Origin: Ruegeria sp. R13_0
GTDB lineage: Bacteria; Pseudomonadota; Alphaproteobacteria; Rhodobacterales; Rhodobacteraceae
Direction of reading: 5' to 3'
Assembly: GCF_017743995.1 (NCBI RefSeq)
Contig: NZ_JAGHRB010000009.1
Coordinates: forward strand, 184,492 to 248,491
DNA length: 64,000 nucleotides
The notes below the pieces were generated by a model. The model was not told the DNA's origin and ran no database searches. It was given only the letters and a program-made list of their open reading frames with translations. Numbering within the stretch: position 1 is the first letter of the stretch; every line of letters starts with the position of its first letter. The position numbers were made by a program, and so were the translations under genes. Shown here piece by piece: positions 43,192 through 52,570 of this stretch.

Positions 43192-43218
43192 AGCCTGCCG
43201 CGATAAACGCGACAGGCT
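43192..43218 (-). terminator. Intrinsic terminator of the DUF4167 gene
   Basis: AGCCTGCCGCG and CGCGACAGGCT pair with a single mismatch around ATAAA. On the reverse strand it is followed by TTTGCTTTTG, 72 bases after the DUF4167 stop. Read rightward it is followed by ATTTTGTT, so it may act both ways. Confidence 0.65.
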
Positions 43219-43290
43219 ATTTTGTTGGTTGGTTCAATCTCATGGCATGTGTCAGATCAAACCGGGGTTTTCTTCGAATCCGTGCCGAGC

Positions 43291-43872
43291 TTACTCGGCT
43301 GCTTCGGGCGCATCCCCATCGGGTTTTGGCGCTTCCTCAGCCGCCGTTGCAGCTTTGGGCTTGCGCGGCGCACGCGGTTTACGCGGCGGCTTTTCCTTCT
43401 TCTCAGACGCCTGAGCACCTTTGTCTTTGCTCTCAGGGGTCTCAACCAACCCGCTTTCCGGTGCAGGTTCAGGCGCGCTGAAATCCATTACATCTGGCTG
43501 TGGCGCCTCGGCCGGGTCGGCCTGACGTGCGGCTTCACGTTCCTGACGCTCGGCGCGTTCACGGTCGCGTTCGGCCTGACGTTCGCGGTTCTGGCGCTCC
43601 TGCTCTTCGCGGCGCGCTTCAATCTCGCGCTGCGCCTCGCTCAGCATCCGCAAATAGTGTTCGGCGTGTTGCTGAAAGTTCTCAGCCGCGACACGGTCGT
43701 TGGACAGCTGTGCGTCGCGCGCAAGCTGGTTGTATTTGTCAATGATCTGCTGCGGTGTGCCACGCACCTTACCCTCGGGGCCCGAGCTGTCGAACACCCG
43801 GTTGACGACGTTGCCGCCAGAAGGACGATTGCGGTTATTTTTGGCCCGCGAGCGGGATTTGGAAGATCTCAT
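43291..43872 (-). CDS. DUF4167-domain protein
   Basis: The 193-residue protein starts MRSSKSRSRAKNNRNRPSGG and has the DUF4167 core in residues 20-75 (NRVFDSSGPEGKVRGTPQQI; LARDAQLSNDRVAAENFQQH; AEHYLRMLSEAQ). The rest is a charged Arg/Glu coiled stretch and a Pro/Ala/Lys-rich tail. The family is confined to alphaproteobacteria and commonly sits beside prmC and prfA, as here. Composition suggests RNA or ribosome binding, but no function is established. Confidence 0.92.
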   Translation of the reverse strand: MRSSKSRSRAKNNRNRPSGGNVVNRVFDSSGPEGKVRGTPQQIIDKYNQLARDAQLSNDRVAAENFQQHAEHYLRMLSEAQREIEARREEQERQNRERQAERDRERAERQEREAARQADPAEAPQPDVMDFSAPEPAPESGLVETPESKDKGAQASEKKEKPPRKPRAPRKPKAATAAEEAPKPDGDAPEAAE

Positions 43873-44113
43873 CTTACTTTACGTCAGCCTTATCAATTCG
43901 CTGCCGATCAACCCGTACCTTACGCTGCTCAGAGGCCTGTCCCGTAACGTGTCATCGGCTTTTTTGGGCTTGGCGTCAGGGGTGCGCTGAACCAGCGTCA
44001 ACCTCTCCGACCAGCTCTGAGTAAACATGTCCTGCCGCCTCAGACAAGAGGTTTCTGGGATATTTCGCAGCTTTTTTACAAAGACCGGCGCTTTTCGGCC
44101 TCTAACGCTGTGT

Positions 44114-44959
44114 TCAACCCGGAATTCTGCCCAAAACAACACGGTCGCGCCCATCCAGATCAGGGATGACGCGGATATCCGACAAGCCAGCGGCGTCGAA
44201 CAAGGCGGACACGTCCTTGGCCTGTGTCGGCCCGATTTCAACCAGCAAGCGCCCGCCCGCCATCAGGAAATCAGGTGCACCCGCCGCGATCCGGCGATAA
44301 GCGTCCAGCCCGTCCCCTTCATCGGTCAAAGCCATGCGCGGTTCATGCTCGCGTACTTCGGGCGACAGATCCTGCATTTCTGACAGCGCAATATAGGGCG
44401 GGTTCGAGACGATGAGGTCGAACTGCCCTTCAATCCGCTCGAACCAATCCGAGCGCAAAATCTCGGCCCGGTCCTGTACGTTATGCTGAACCGCGTTGGC
44501 GCTTGCCTGTAAACAGGCCGCTTCGCTCAGATCTGCCCCCAGGCCCGTGGCGCTGGCGCGTTCGGCCAGCAGCGTCACCAGGATGCAGCCTGAGCCGACC
44601 CCGAGGTCCAGAACATGGTCAAATGGCTCGCTCAACGCGGCTTCGATCAGCGTTTCGGTCTCCGGGCGCGGGTCCAGCACATCGCGGCTGACGCGGAAAT
44701 TGCGACCGTAGAACTCACGTTCCCCCAGCAGATGCGACACAGGCACCCGGATCGCGCGCAGCGACACCAGTTGCTCATAGCGTTCGGCAATTTCGGGCGA
44801 CAATTCCTCTGGCGCGATCAGAGTGACGCGGCTGGCCTCAATTCGGGCCGCATGGGCCAGCAGAACCCGCGCATCGCGGGCCGGGTCATTGACACCGGCA
44901 GCGCGCAGGCGGGCTGTTGCGGCAGCCATCGCCTTGGCGGCGGTCAAGGCCGCTATCAT
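44114..44959 (-). CDS. prmC: Release factor glutamine methyltransferase
   Basis: PrmC methylates the Gln of the GGQ loop in RF1 and RF2. The 281-residue protein has the N-terminal helical domain, the SAM motif [18 protein letters not shown] and the diagnostic NPPYI (in [13 protein letters not shown], about residue 185). Its start overlaps the prfA stop by 4 bases, the conserved enzyme-substrate operon. The 241 bases to the DUF4167 start hold no evident gene. Confidence 0.96.
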   Translation of the reverse strand: MIAALTAAKAMAAATARLRAAGVNDPARDARVLLAHAARIEASRVTLIAPEELSPEIAERYEQLVSLRAIRVPVSHLLGEREFYGRNFRVSRDVLDPRPETETLIEAALSEPFDHVLDLGVGSGCILVTLLAERASATGLGADLSEAACLQASANAVQHNVQDRAEILRSDWFERIEGQFDLIVSNPPYIALSEMQDLSPEVREHEPRMALTDEGDGLDAYRRIAAGAPDFLMAGGRLLVEIGPTQAKDVSALFDAAGLSDIRVIPDLDGRDRVVLGRIPG

Positions 44960-46011
44960 TGTGCCATCTCGGCCAGCAGCCGGGCCTGATCATCCGCGGT
45001 CAGCGCGTCGATCACCTCATCCAGATCGCCCTGCATGACCTGATCCAGCTTGTAGAGCGTCAGGTTGATGCGATGGTCCGTCATCCGGCCTTGTGGGAAG
45101 TTATAAGTCCGGATCCGCTCGGACCGATCGCCTGAACCCACCTGACTGGCCCGATCCGCCGAGCGTTCGCTGTCGATCCGCTGCCGTTCCAGATCATAGA
45201 GGCGAGTTTTCAGCACCTGCATCGCGATCTCGCGGTTGCGGTGTTGCGACTTCTCAGAGCTGGTCACCACGAGACCGGTCGGCAAGTGGGTAATCCGCAC
45301 GGCCGAGTCGGTGGTGTTCACGTGCTGCCCTCCGGCGCCGGACGACCGCATCGTATCAATGCGAATGTCATTGGCGTCGATCTGGATGTCTACATCCTCG
45401 GCCTCGGGCAGAACCGCGACCGTTGCAGCCGAGGTGTGAATCCGTCCGCCGCTTTCGGTTTCGGGCACGCGTTGCACCCGATGCACGCCGGATTCGTATT
45501 TCATCCGCGCAAAGACATTGTCGCCTTTGATATGGGCGACGACCTCTTTGATGCCGCCAAGATCCGAGGCCTGTTCTTCGATGATCTCGAACTGCCATCC
45601 CCGTGCCTCGGCATAGCGTTGGTACATGCGCAGTAGGTCCCCGGCGAACAACGCCGCCTCATCCCCGCCGGTGCCGGGACGGATTTCCAGCATGGCCGGT
45701 CGCGCATCCGCCGCGTCCTTGGGCAGCAGCGCCAGTTGCAGCGCATGTTCGGCTTCGGGGATACGGGACTGAAGCTGGGGGATTTCCTCTTCGGCCAGTT
45801 CTTTCATATCCGGATCGGCCAGCATCGCCTCGGCCTCAGCCAGATCCGAGACCAGCTGACGCCAGGACAGGATCTGATCGACCACCGGTTTGAGGTCAGA
45901 ATATTCTTTGGCCAGGGTCGCAATGTCCCCGCCCGAGGTGCCATCGGCCATGGCGGCTTCGAGGTATTGGAATCGCTGGGTTATCTGCTCAAGGCGTTCT
46001 TCGGGGATCAT
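44956..46011 (-). CDS. prfA: Peptide chain release factor 1
   Basis: RF1 ends translation at UAA and UAG. The 351-residue protein shows the stop-codon-reading PxT motif ([17 protein letters not shown]) and the peptidyl-hydrolysis GGQ ([17 protein letters not shown], about residue 230), in the usual RF1 domain order and length. prmC, which methylates this Gln, overlaps its end. Confidence 0.97.
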   Translation of the reverse strand: MIPEERLEQITQRFQYLEAAMADGTSGGDIATLAKEYSDLKPVVDQILSWRQLVSDLAEAEAMLADPDMKELAEEEIPQLQSRIPEAEHALQLALLPKDAADARPAMLEIRPGTGGDEAALFAGDLLRMYQRYAEARGWQFEIIEEQASDLGGIKEVVAHIKGDNVFARMKYESGVHRVQRVPETESGGRIHTSAATVAVLPEAEDVDIQIDANDIRIDTMRSSGAGGQHVNTTDSAVRITHLPTGLVVTSSEKSQHRNREIAMQVLKTRLYDLERQRIDSERSADRASQVGSGDRSERIRTYNFPQGRMTDHRINLTLYKLDQVMQGDLDEVIDALTADDQARLLAEMAQ

Positions 46012-46074
46012 CCGGCGGGTGTCTCTTAATCTGGGGCTTTGGTCAAGGGCCAGCCTTGTGCTAAGCTCGCCGCC

Positions 46075-46356
46075 ATGAAGGGGTTGGTTTTCGTTTTATC
46101 GCTGTTCGCACTACCTGCCAGGGCCGACTATGTCGGGCCAGATGGCAAGGTTCGCGATTGCTACTGCACCGACAAGTCAGGCTCGCGGATCGAGTTGGGG
46201 CAAATGATCTGCCTGCAGGTTGATGGCCGGATTTTCACCGCGCAATGCCAGATGTCGTTGAATGTGCCGATGTGGCGCGAGGTGCAGGAAGGGTGTTTGT
46301 CGTCAGATTTGGACTGGCCCGATCTGGATCAGACCCTCAAGACATCCGCGTCCTAA
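46075..46356 (+). CDS. Small exported cysteine-containing protein
   Basis: The 93-residue protein has a signal peptide ([17 protein letters not shown], cleavage likely before DYVG). The mature part of about 76 residues has cysteines in [22 protein letters not shown] and EGCLSSD that could form disulfides in the periplasm. It is divergent from prfA and converges with the DUF1499 gene. The upstream in-frame ATG at 46039 would spoil the signal. Function unknown. Confidence 0.75.
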   Translation: MKGLVFVLSLFALPARADYVGPDGKVRDCYCTDKSGSRIELGQMICLQVDGRIFTAQCQMSLNVPMWREVQEGCLSSDLDWPDLDQTLKTSAS

Positions 46357-46363
46357 ACGCCGC

Positions 46364-46765
46364 CTACATCTGCGACAGCCACCCATCAACGCGGGCCTTG
46401 TTCACCCCGAAATCCTTGCGACCAAAGCGCAAGCGGCCATGGATGCGCAACACGTCTCCGCCCTGCTGGACCGTGGTGTAGTCGGGAAAGCCGATGATCT
46501 TGGTGCGGGTGATATAGGTGATCCGCCCCTCACCCACCGACCCAGCCAGAACAGTTGTACGCGGCGCGTTGCGGGCAATGGCATCTAGCCTCGCCAACCC
46601 CTCTGGCCCTGTTTCGACCACGCGCAGTACGCCGCCTTGCAGATCCTGGTTGGTCTCGGCCTGAGGGGCGGTATGCCAGTCCGCCGGATCGGAGGGCGCA
46701 AGCCGGATATAGGCCCCTAGTGCGATCACCAGACCAACAACACCCAAAATCAGCATGCGTTTCAT
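46364..46765 (-). CDS. DUF1499-domain membrane-anchored protein
   Basis: The 133-residue protein has one N-terminal helix (MKRMLILGVVGLVIALGAYI) and a DUF1499 domain: LAPSDPADWH, then ITYITRTKIIGFPDYTTVQQ near residue 90, and a basic end (RIHGRLRFGRKDFGVNKARV). The family is uncharacterised and usually faces the periplasm. It is downstream of the ureohydrolase genes with a 65-base gap and may be read with them. Confidence 0.85.
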   Translation of the reverse strand: MKRMLILGVVGLVIALGAYIRLAPSDPADWHTAPQAETNQDLQGGVLRVVETGPEGLARLDAIARNAPRTTVLAGSVGEGRITYITRTKIIGFPDYTTVQQGGDVLRIHGRLRFGRKDFGVNKARVDGWLSQM

Positions 46766-46830
46766 TCCGTCCCTATCCTTTTGCTGAACCCTATGCGGAA
46801 CAGATGCGGTTTCAAGGCAAACCCGGCCAG

Positions 46831-47778
46831 CTACCGTGACGTCACACCGGGCAGGATGCACAGAAGCTCGAACAGAAGATTGGCCGCCGTCAGCGCCGTG
46901 TTCCCCGACGGGTCGTAGGGCGGAGAGACCTCGACCAGATCGCAGCCCACCACGTTCACCCCTTGCAGCGCGTGGATCAGCTGCAGCGCTTGCGGGGTTG
47001 TCAGCCCTCCGATCTCGGGCGTGCCGGTGCCAGGGGCGTAGGCCGGGTCCAAACTGTCGATGTCATAGGTGATGTAGACCGGGTGATCGCCGACCGTCTT
47101 GCGGATTTGCGAGCCGATCTGCGTGAGGTTCTGCTGCCACAACTCCCATGCAGGGAATTGTTGGAAGCCCCAGCCCTGCGCCTCGGTAAAGTCGGTTGAG
47201 GCATAGCCCGAACCGCGAATGCCGATCTGAAAGGTCTTGTCGGGAACGATCAGCTTTTCCTCATAGGCGCGGCGGAAAACGGTGCCATGGGTCTCACGCT
47301 CGCCAAACATCTCGTCGTTTACATCCGCATGGGCATCCACATGCACCAGGGCGACCGGCCCGTGTTTCGCCGCAATCGCGCGCAGGATCGGCAGGGTGAT
47401 GGAGTGATCTCCGCCCATCGCCACAGGGACCACATTCTGCGCAAGGATACCGTCATAGCTGTCCTTGATGATCTTGAGGCTTTCCGACAGCGAAAACGTA
47501 TTGATCGCCAGATCGCCGATATCGGCAATCTGCAACGTATCAAACGGGGCCGCGGATGTAGCCATGTTATAGGGCCGGATCATCGCGCTTTCGCTGCGGA
47601 TTTGCTTGGGTCCGAACCGCGTACCGGACCGCCACGAGGTGCCGATATCCATCGGTATCCCCAACAGCGCCACGTCCAGCCCCGCCAGCGAGGTCGCCTG
47701 CGGCAACCGCATGAACGTGTTCGGCCCGGAGAACCGCGCCAGATCATTGCCGCTGATCGGTTGATTAAATTCAGTCAT
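46831..47778 (-). CDS. speB: Agmatinase/ureohydrolase-family protein (first paralogue)
   Basis: This is a 315-residue Mn-dependent ureohydrolase, the arginase/agmatinase family that releases urea from a guanidino compound. All metal-binding motifs are present: GGDHSIT, VDAHADV, and YDIDSLDPAYAPGTGTPE. The short insert after the second motif fits agmatinase or guanidinobutyrase rather than arginase; the exact substrate is unsure. A second paralogue and an M20 hydrolase lie just upstream on the same strand. Confidence 0.88.
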   Translation of the reverse strand: MTEFNQPISGNDLARFSGPNTFMRLPQATSLAGLDVALLGIPMDIGTSWRSGTRFGPKQIRSESAMIRPYNMATSAAPFDTLQIADIGDLAINTFSLSESLKIIKDSYDGILAQNVVPVAMGGDHSITLPILRAIAAKHGPVALVHVDAHADVNDEMFGERETHGTVFRRAYEEKLIVPDKTFQIGIRGSGYASTDFTEAQGWGFQQFPAWELWQQNLTQIGSQIRKTVGDHPVYITYDIDSLDPAYAPGTGTPEIGGLTTPQALQLIHALQGVNVVGCDLVEVSPPYDPSGNTALTAANLLFELLCILPGVTSR

Positions 47779-47836
47779 GTGCGGTTGGTTCCCATCCCAT
47801 CAGATCACGTTTCTCAGCACATACCGGAAACTTGGC

Positions 47837-47849
47837 TAACCATTGGTTA
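47837..47849. promoter_or_regulatory. Palindrome between the two ureohydrolase genes
   Basis: TAACCATTGGTTA is a perfect palindrome around one central base, in the 89-base gap upstream of the first-listed ureohydrolase start. The form suits a LysR-type or similar regulator. It implies that this gene may have its own promoter. Confidence 0.35.
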
Positions 47850-47867
47850 ACACACATCGATCCGCGT

Positions 47868-48842
47868 TTACTTTTTCTCGGCCATCAGCCGGTTCCACCC
47901 CAGAAGGCAGATGATCTGCGTGGCCACATGCGCGCCCGCAATCGCCGTCGCCCCGGATGTGTCATAGGGCGGAGAGACCTCGACCACATCTCCACCCTTG
48001 ATGTTGATCCCGGCGATGTCGCGCAGAATGATCTGCGCCTGAATCGAGGACAAACCGCCCCAAACCGGCGTGCCGGTCCCCGGCGCAAAGGCCGGGTCCA
48101 ACCCGTCGATATCGAAGCTCAGATACACAGGACGGTCGCCGAGAATGGATTTGATCTTCTGCGCCACGGCAGCGGGGCCGGATTCGTAGACCTCGCGCGC
48201 GTCGATGATATTGACGCCAAGCGTATCCTCGTTGCTGGTGCGGATACCAACCTGAACCGAGCGTTTCGGGTCCACGATCCCCGATTTCACCGCCTTGTAA
48301 AACATGGTCCCGTGATCGACGCGGGACATATCATCATCGGCCCAGGTGTCCGTATGCGCATCGAATTGCAGCAGCGACATGGGCCCGAATTTCTCGGCAT
48401 AGGCTTTCAGGATCGGAAAGCTGATATAGTGATCCCCGCCCAAGGTGACCGAGGCCACGTCAGCCGCCAGAATCGTGCGGATATGATCGGTCAGCGTGTC
48501 CGGAAAGGCCGGGATATTGGCGTAGTCATAGGCCATATCGCCATAGTCGACGATCGCCAGCTCGCTCAGCGCGTCAAAGGGCCAACCATAGGGGGCATCG
48601 GGGGATTGCAAGGCGCTTGCCTCGCGGATCGCGCGGGGGCCCAGCCTTGTGCCGGGGCGGTTCGTTACCGCTTGGTCAAAGGGTACGCCGGTGACAGCGA
48701 TATCGACGCCCTTCAGATCCTTGGTGTAAAGCCGCCGTAGGAACGAGGTCGCGCCGCCAAAGGTGTTCTCATAGGACAGGCCCTTTAGGTCGGGGTTGGT
48801 AAAAGCCTCATCGACCTGATGTTTTGCATCTTCCAGTGCCAT
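47868..48842 (-). CDS. speB: Agmatinase/ureohydrolase-family protein (second paralogue)
   Basis: This 324-residue ureohydrolase has the motifs GGDHYISFP, FDAHTDTWAD and FDIDGLDPAFAPGTGTPV, complete for a binuclear Mn site. It is diverged from the neighbouring copy, especially in the N-terminal 60 residues (ENTFGGATSFLRRLYTKDLK), so the two probably differ in substrate. It begins 11 bases after the M20 hydrolase stop and is likely co-transcribed with it. The gene symbol denotes the family only. Confidence 0.88.
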   Translation of the reverse strand: MALEDAKHQVDEAFTNPDLKGLSYENTFGGATSFLRRLYTKDLKGVDIAVTGVPFDQAVTNRPGTRLGPRAIREASALQSPDAPYGWPFDALSELAIVDYGDMAYDYANIPAFPDTLTDHIRTILAADVASVTLGGDHYISFPILKAYAEKFGPMSLLQFDAHTDTWADDDMSRVDHGTMFYKAVKSGIVDPKRSVQVGIRTSNEDTLGVNIIDAREVYESGPAAVAQKIKSILGDRPVYLSFDIDGLDPAFAPGTGTPVWGGLSSIQAQIILRDIAGINIKGGDVVEVSPPYDTSGATAIAGAHVATQIICLLGWNRLMAEKK

Positions 48843-48853
48843 GTCTTGTCCCC

Positions 48854-50017
48854 TCAGCCCAGCGGCTGCGCCTTTTCCACGATCCGGGCAAAGAACGAGG
48901 CCCCGACCGGCGCGATATCATCGTTGAAGTTGTATTTCGGGTGGTGCAGCCCGGCGCCCTCACCCTGACCCAGAAACAGATACGCCCCCGGACGCGCCTG
49001 CAGCATGTATGAGAAATCCTCGGCCCCCATATCGCGGCCCATATTATCGACGACGCGGTCCTCGCCCGAGACCTCGCGCGCCACATCTGCGGCAAAGGCC
49101 GTTTTCTCGGCGTCATTGATCGTCGCCGGGTAGCCGATCTGATAGTCCAGCGTCGCCTCAACCCCGTATGAGGCCGCTTGGCCTGCCACGATCTGCTCCA
49201 TCCGCTCGATCACCATCTTCTGAACGGTTGGGTCAAATGTGCGAACGGTGCCATTCAGGTAAGCCGTGTCTGGTATCACATTGTTCACCGTTCCGGTGTG
49301 AATCTGCGTGACGGAGATCACCAGATCCTGCACCGCATAGTGGTTCCGGCTGACAATCGTCTGGATCGCCTGCGCTATCCCGCAGGCCGCCATCACCGGA
49401 TCCTTGGTCTGGTGCGGCAAAGCTCCGTGACCGCCCTGCCCCTGCACATGGATCTCGAACGTGTCCACAGCGGCCATCAAAGGCCCGGCGGTGGTGTAGA
49501 AGGCCCCCTCGGGGTTTCCCGGATCATTGTGAATGCCATAGACCTGAGAGATGTCGAACCGGTCCATGATCCCTTCCTGCACCATCACGTCCGCGCCGCC
49601 ACCTTCTTCTTCGGCCGGTTGAAAGATCAGTGCCACACGGCCCGCGAAATTCCGCGTCTCGGCCAGGTAGCGCGCAGCCCCCAACAGCATCGTGGTGTGC
49701 CCGTCATGCCCGCACGCATGCATCTTACCGGGGTTCTTCGAGGCGTATTCAACGCCCGTCTCCTCGGGGATCGGCAGCGCGTCCATATCGGCCCGCAACC
49801 CGATGGTCGGGCCCTCGGCCTGTCCGTTGATGATCGCCACCATCCCGGTTTTCGCGATGCCTTCGTGCAGCTCATCCACACCGAACTCGCGCAGACGCTC
49901 TGCCACGAAAGCGGCTGTCTCGTAGCATTCGAACTCCAGTTCAGGGATCGTGTGCAAGTGCTGGCGCCACTTGGCCATATCGGCGGCAAAATCGGCAATT
50001 CGGTTGACGACGGGCAT
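48854..50017 (-). CDS. M20-family amidohydrolase (hippurate hydrolase/aminoacylase type)
   Basis: The 387-residue dizinc amidohydrolase begins MPVVNRIADFAADMAKWRQ. It has RQHLHTIPELEFECYETAAF, the catalytic Asp in LRADMDALPIPEETG, MHACGHDGHTTMLLGAARYL, the Glu pair in FQPAEEEGGGADVM, and the closing region GAEDFSYML. It probably hydrolyses an N-acyl amino acid or related amide in the cytoplasm. A longer frame upstream crosses into the divergent mazG gene and is rejected. Confidence 0.92.
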   Translation of the reverse strand: MPVVNRIADFAADMAKWRQHLHTIPELEFECYETAAFVAERLREFGVDELHEGIAKTGMVAIINGQAEGPTIGLRADMDALPIPEETGVEYASKNPGKMHACGHDGHTTMLLGAARYLAETRNFAGRVALIFQPAEEEGGGADVMVQEGIMDRFDISQVYGIHNDPGNPEGAFYTTAGPLMAAVDTFEIHVQGQGGHGALPHQTKDPVMAACGIAQAIQTIVSRNHYAVQDLVISVTQIHTGTVNNVIPDTAYLNGTVRTFDPTVQKMVIERMEQIVAGQAASYGVEATLDYQIGYPATINDAEKTAFAADVAREVSGEDRVVDNMGRDMGAEDFSYMLQARPGAYLFLGQGEGAGLHHPKYNFNDDIAPVGASFFARIVEKAQPLG

Positions 50018-50083
50018 CTGGGGTGGACTCCTGATCGGGACTGCGGAATGGATGCATCTGACACCGGAACGAAAGGGTTCGCA

Positions 50084-50929
50084 ATGGCTGAAAATCCTCT
50101 GATCCATGACAGCGATGCGGGTATCGAGCGCCTGCTGGAAATCATGCGCCGCTTGCGCGACCCGCAAAGCGGCTGTCCCTGGGACATCGAACAGGATTTC
50201 GCCACCATCGCCCCCTACACAATCGAGGAAGCCTATGAGGTCGCCGACGCCATTGAACGGCAGGCCTATGATGAGCTGAAGGGAGAGCTGGGCGACCTTC
50301 TCTTCCAATCCGTCTTCCACGCGCAAATGGCTGAGGAAGCGGGGCATTTCACCTTTCAGGATGTGGTCCGCACCATGTCGGACAAGATGGTCAGCCGGCA
50401 CCCACATGTGTTCGGCGACGAATCTCGTGAAAAGTCCGCCGACCAGCAAACCAAGGATTGGGAAGCCATCAAGGCTGCCGAACGCGCGGGCAAAGAACAG
50501 AAAGGTGCGTTGGATGGCGTGGCCGCCAACCTTCCTGCCCTGCTGCGGGCGCATAAGCTGCAGAAACGGGCGGCGCGTGTGGGATTCGACTGGCCCGATG
50601 CCAGCCATGTCCTCGCCAAGATCACCGAAGAAGCCGCCGAATTGGAGGAAGCGCGCAAGGCCAAGGACGCCGACGCGCTCGAAGATGAATTCGGCGATCT
50701 GCTGTTCGTGATGGTCAATCTCGGGCGGCATCTGGGGATCGAACCCGAGGCCGCCTTGCGCCGCACCAACGCCAAGTTCACCCGCCGCTTTGAACAGGTC
50801 GAGGCTCGTCTGGCCGCGCGAGGCAAGACCCCCTCACAAAGCGATCTGGCCGAGATGGACGCGCTATGGGATGAGGTGAAGACCGAGGAACATCGCGCCA
50901 ATGGCAAACTCCCGCCAGTTGGGGCCTGA
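50084..50929 (+). CDS. mazG: Nucleoside triphosphate pyrophosphohydrolase MazG
   Basis: MazG hydrolyses NTPs to NMPs and pyrophosphate, limiting aberrant nucleotides. The 281-residue protein has two tandem MazG domains: IEEAYEVADAIE with ELKGELGDLLFQSVFHAQ, then ITEEAAELEEARK with DEFGDLLFVMVNLGRHL; these hold the Mg-binding Glu/Asp residues. GCPWDIEQDF near residue 25 is a family signature. A huge open frame extends upstream antisense to the M20 gene and is not coding. It starts at MAENPLIHD. Confidence 0.95.
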   Translation: MAENPLIHDSDAGIERLLEIMRRLRDPQSGCPWDIEQDFATIAPYTIEEAYEVADAIERQAYDELKGELGDLLFQSVFHAQMAEEAGHFTFQDVVRTMSDKMVSRHPHVFGDESREKSADQQTKDWEAIKAAERAGKEQKGALDGVAANLPALLRAHKLQKRAARVGFDWPDASHVLAKITEEAAELEEARKAKDADALEDEFGDLLFVMVNLGRHLGIEPEAALRRTNAKFTRRFEQVEARLAARGKTPSQSDLAEMDALWDEVKTEEHRANGKLPPVGA

Positions 50930-50992
50930 ATCAGGTGGACAAGTCGCGTGACACTTGCGAGTGTCCGACCTTCACGCCCCCCGGAGACTCCG

Positions 50993-51931
50993 ATGCCCCG
51001 CAAGATCATCATCGACACCGACCCCGGTCAGGACGACGCCGTCGCCATTCTTCTAGCGCTCGCCAGCCCCGAAGAGATCGAGGTGCTGGGCATCACTGCC
51101 GTCGCCGGAAATGTGCCGCTTGAACTGACCGCCAAGAACGCGCGGATTGTGTGCGAATTGGCAGGTCACACTGATATCCCCGTCTACGCCGGATGCGATC
51201 GCCCCTTGAACCGGCCTTTGGTCACCGCTGAACATGTGCACGGTAAAACTGGGCTCGACGGGCCTGTGCTTCCCGATCCCGAAATGCCTTTGGCCGAGGG
51301 CCACGCGGTTGATTTCATCATCGACACCCTGCGTGCGCATGAGCCTGGGACAGTCACGCTCTGCCCGCTAGGGCCACTGACAAACATCGCGACCGCCTTC
51401 CAGAAGGCCCCCGATATCGTCGACCGGGTGCAGGAAATCGTGCTGATGGGCGGGGCCTATTTCGAGGTCGGGAACATCACACCCACGGCTGAATTTAACA
51501 TTCACGTCGACCCGGAAGCCGCTGATATTGTGTTCAAATGTGGCAGGCCGATCGTGGTCATGTCGCTGGACGTGACACACAAGGCGCTGGTCACCAAGCC
51601 ACGCAATGATGCGTTCCGGTCGCTTGGCAACAAGGCAGGTGTCGCGGTTGCAGAAATGACCGACTTTTTCGAACGCTTCGACAAAAACAAGTACGGCAGC
51701 GAGGGCGCTCCTCTGCACGATCCTTGCGTCACGGCCTACCTGATCCGGCCCGAACTGTTCACCGGCCGCCATGTGAATGTCGAGATTGAAACTCAGTCCG
51801 AGCTGACCCTTGGCATGACCGTCGCAGATTGGTGGGGCGTCACCGACCGCACGCCCAACGCCCTGTTCATAGGCGATCTGGACGCGGACGGTTTCTTCAC
51901 CCTTCTGACCGAAAGGCTGGCCCGCCTATGA
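50993..51931 (+). CDS. Inosine/uridine-preferring nucleoside hydrolase
   Basis: The 312-residue hydrolase cleaves the N-glycosidic bond of ribonucleosides. The Ca-binding signature IIIDTDPGQDDAVAILLAL begins at residue 5. Later motifs VLMGGAYFEVGNITPTAEFN and the active-site His region EGAPLHDPCVTAYL are intact. The start MPRKIIIDT has GGAG upstream. The GNAT gene overlaps its end (ATGA), so they are one transcript. It may feed base salvage; regulation is not evident. Confidence 0.93.
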   Translation: MPRKIIIDTDPGQDDAVAILLALASPEEIEVLGITAVAGNVPLELTAKNARIVCELAGHTDIPVYAGCDRPLNRPLVTAEHVHGKTGLDGPVLPDPEMPLAEGHAVDFIIDTLRAHEPGTVTLCPLGPLTNIATAFQKAPDIVDRVQEIVLMGGAYFEVGNITPTAEFNIHVDPEAADIVFKCGRPIVVMSLDVTHKALVTKPRNDAFRSLGNKAGVAVAEMTDFFERFDKNKYGSEGAPLHDPCVTAYLIRPELFTGRHVNVEIETQSELTLGMTVADWWGVTDRTPNALFIGDLDADGFFTLLTERLARL

Positions 51932-52377
51932 CCGCCGCACTCCGATTGGCTCGCCCCGAAGATCTGGACCGCCTGATGGGGCTGGTCTCTGCGTTCCATG
52001 CCGAACAAGGGATCGCACAGGACGCCGACCAACGGCGCGAGGCGCTGATGCCGCTGCTCAAGGGCATCCCCCATGGCTGCATCTACCTGATCGGCCCGGG
52101 CCGCGCGCCTCTGGGCTATATCATCCTGACCTTCGGCTGGTCGGTTGAATTCGGCGGCATGGATGGGTTCGTAGACGAAATCTACATCCGCCCCGCCGTT
52201 CGTGGACGTGGCATCGCCACCGAGGTTCTGCTGGAACTGCCCAAGGCGCTGGCCGAAGCAGGGCTGACTGCCCTACACCTCGAAGTCGATCGAACGCATG
52301 AGGCAACGCAGAAACTCTATCTGCGCACCGGTTTCAAACCACGCGAGCGCTATATGCTGATGAGCAAAGCGCTCTAG
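51928..52377 (+). CDS. GNAT-family N-acetyltransferase
   Basis: The 149-residue acetyl-CoA-dependent transferase shows GNAT motif A (VDEIYIRPAVRGRGIATEVL; R-x-x-G-x-G/A type) near residues 80-100 and the C-terminal LEVDRTHEATQKLYLRTGF. The substrate is unknown. Its start overlaps the nucleoside hydrolase stop. Its own end overlaps, by 4 bases on the other strand, the end of a small lipoprotein gene. Confidence 0.88.
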   Translation: MTAALRLARPEDLDRLMGLVSAFHAEQGIAQDADQRREALMPLLKGIPHGCIYLIGPGRAPLGYIILTFGWSVEFGGMDGFVDEIYIRPAVRGRGIATEVLLELPKALAEAGLTALHLEVDRTHEATQKLYLRTGFKPRERYMLMSKAL

Positions 52378-52544
52378 CGCAACTCGCCCCGGACAATCAC
52401 ACTCGGGTTATAATACATCTCCTGTACCGGATCGTCGGAGGAGACCTTTTCCCCTGTGATCGGATAGGTCCCTGGCCCTGCACAGGCCGCCAGAAATACA
52501 GTGCTGAGAACTGTCGCTACGAGAAGGAATTTCGAACCAGTCAT
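52374..52544 (-). CDS. Small lipoprotein (56 aa)
   Basis: Reading left from ATG 52544, with AAGGAG upstream, is a 56-residue protein beginning MTGSKFLLVATVLSTVFLAA with a lipobox LAAC at Cys 21. The mature part of about 36 residues (AGPGTYPITGEKVSSDDPVQ, then EMYYNPSVIVRGELR) is polar. The Shine-Dalgarno site, the lipobox and a promoter with a CRP-type site make it convincing despite its size. Function unknown. Confidence 0.75.
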   Translation of the reverse strand: MTGSKFLLVATVLSTVFLAACAGPGTYPITGEKVSSDDPVQEMYYNPSVIVRGELR

Positions 52545-52570
52545 GGTGTGCTCCTTTCTGTAATGACTTC

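Noticed and set aside
43222..43947. A 241-codon frame opposite the DUF4167 gene
   Set aside because: It is the antisense of the Arg/Glu/Ala-rich DUF4167 sequence, giving a false Leu/Phe-rich protein.
47832..48740. A 302-codon frame opposite the second ureohydrolase
   Set aside because: It is a shadow of a gene with intact metal motifs.
49178..50083. N-terminal extension of mazG by 302 codons
   Set aside because: The extension is antisense to the M20 hydrolase, and MazG homology begins only at 50084.
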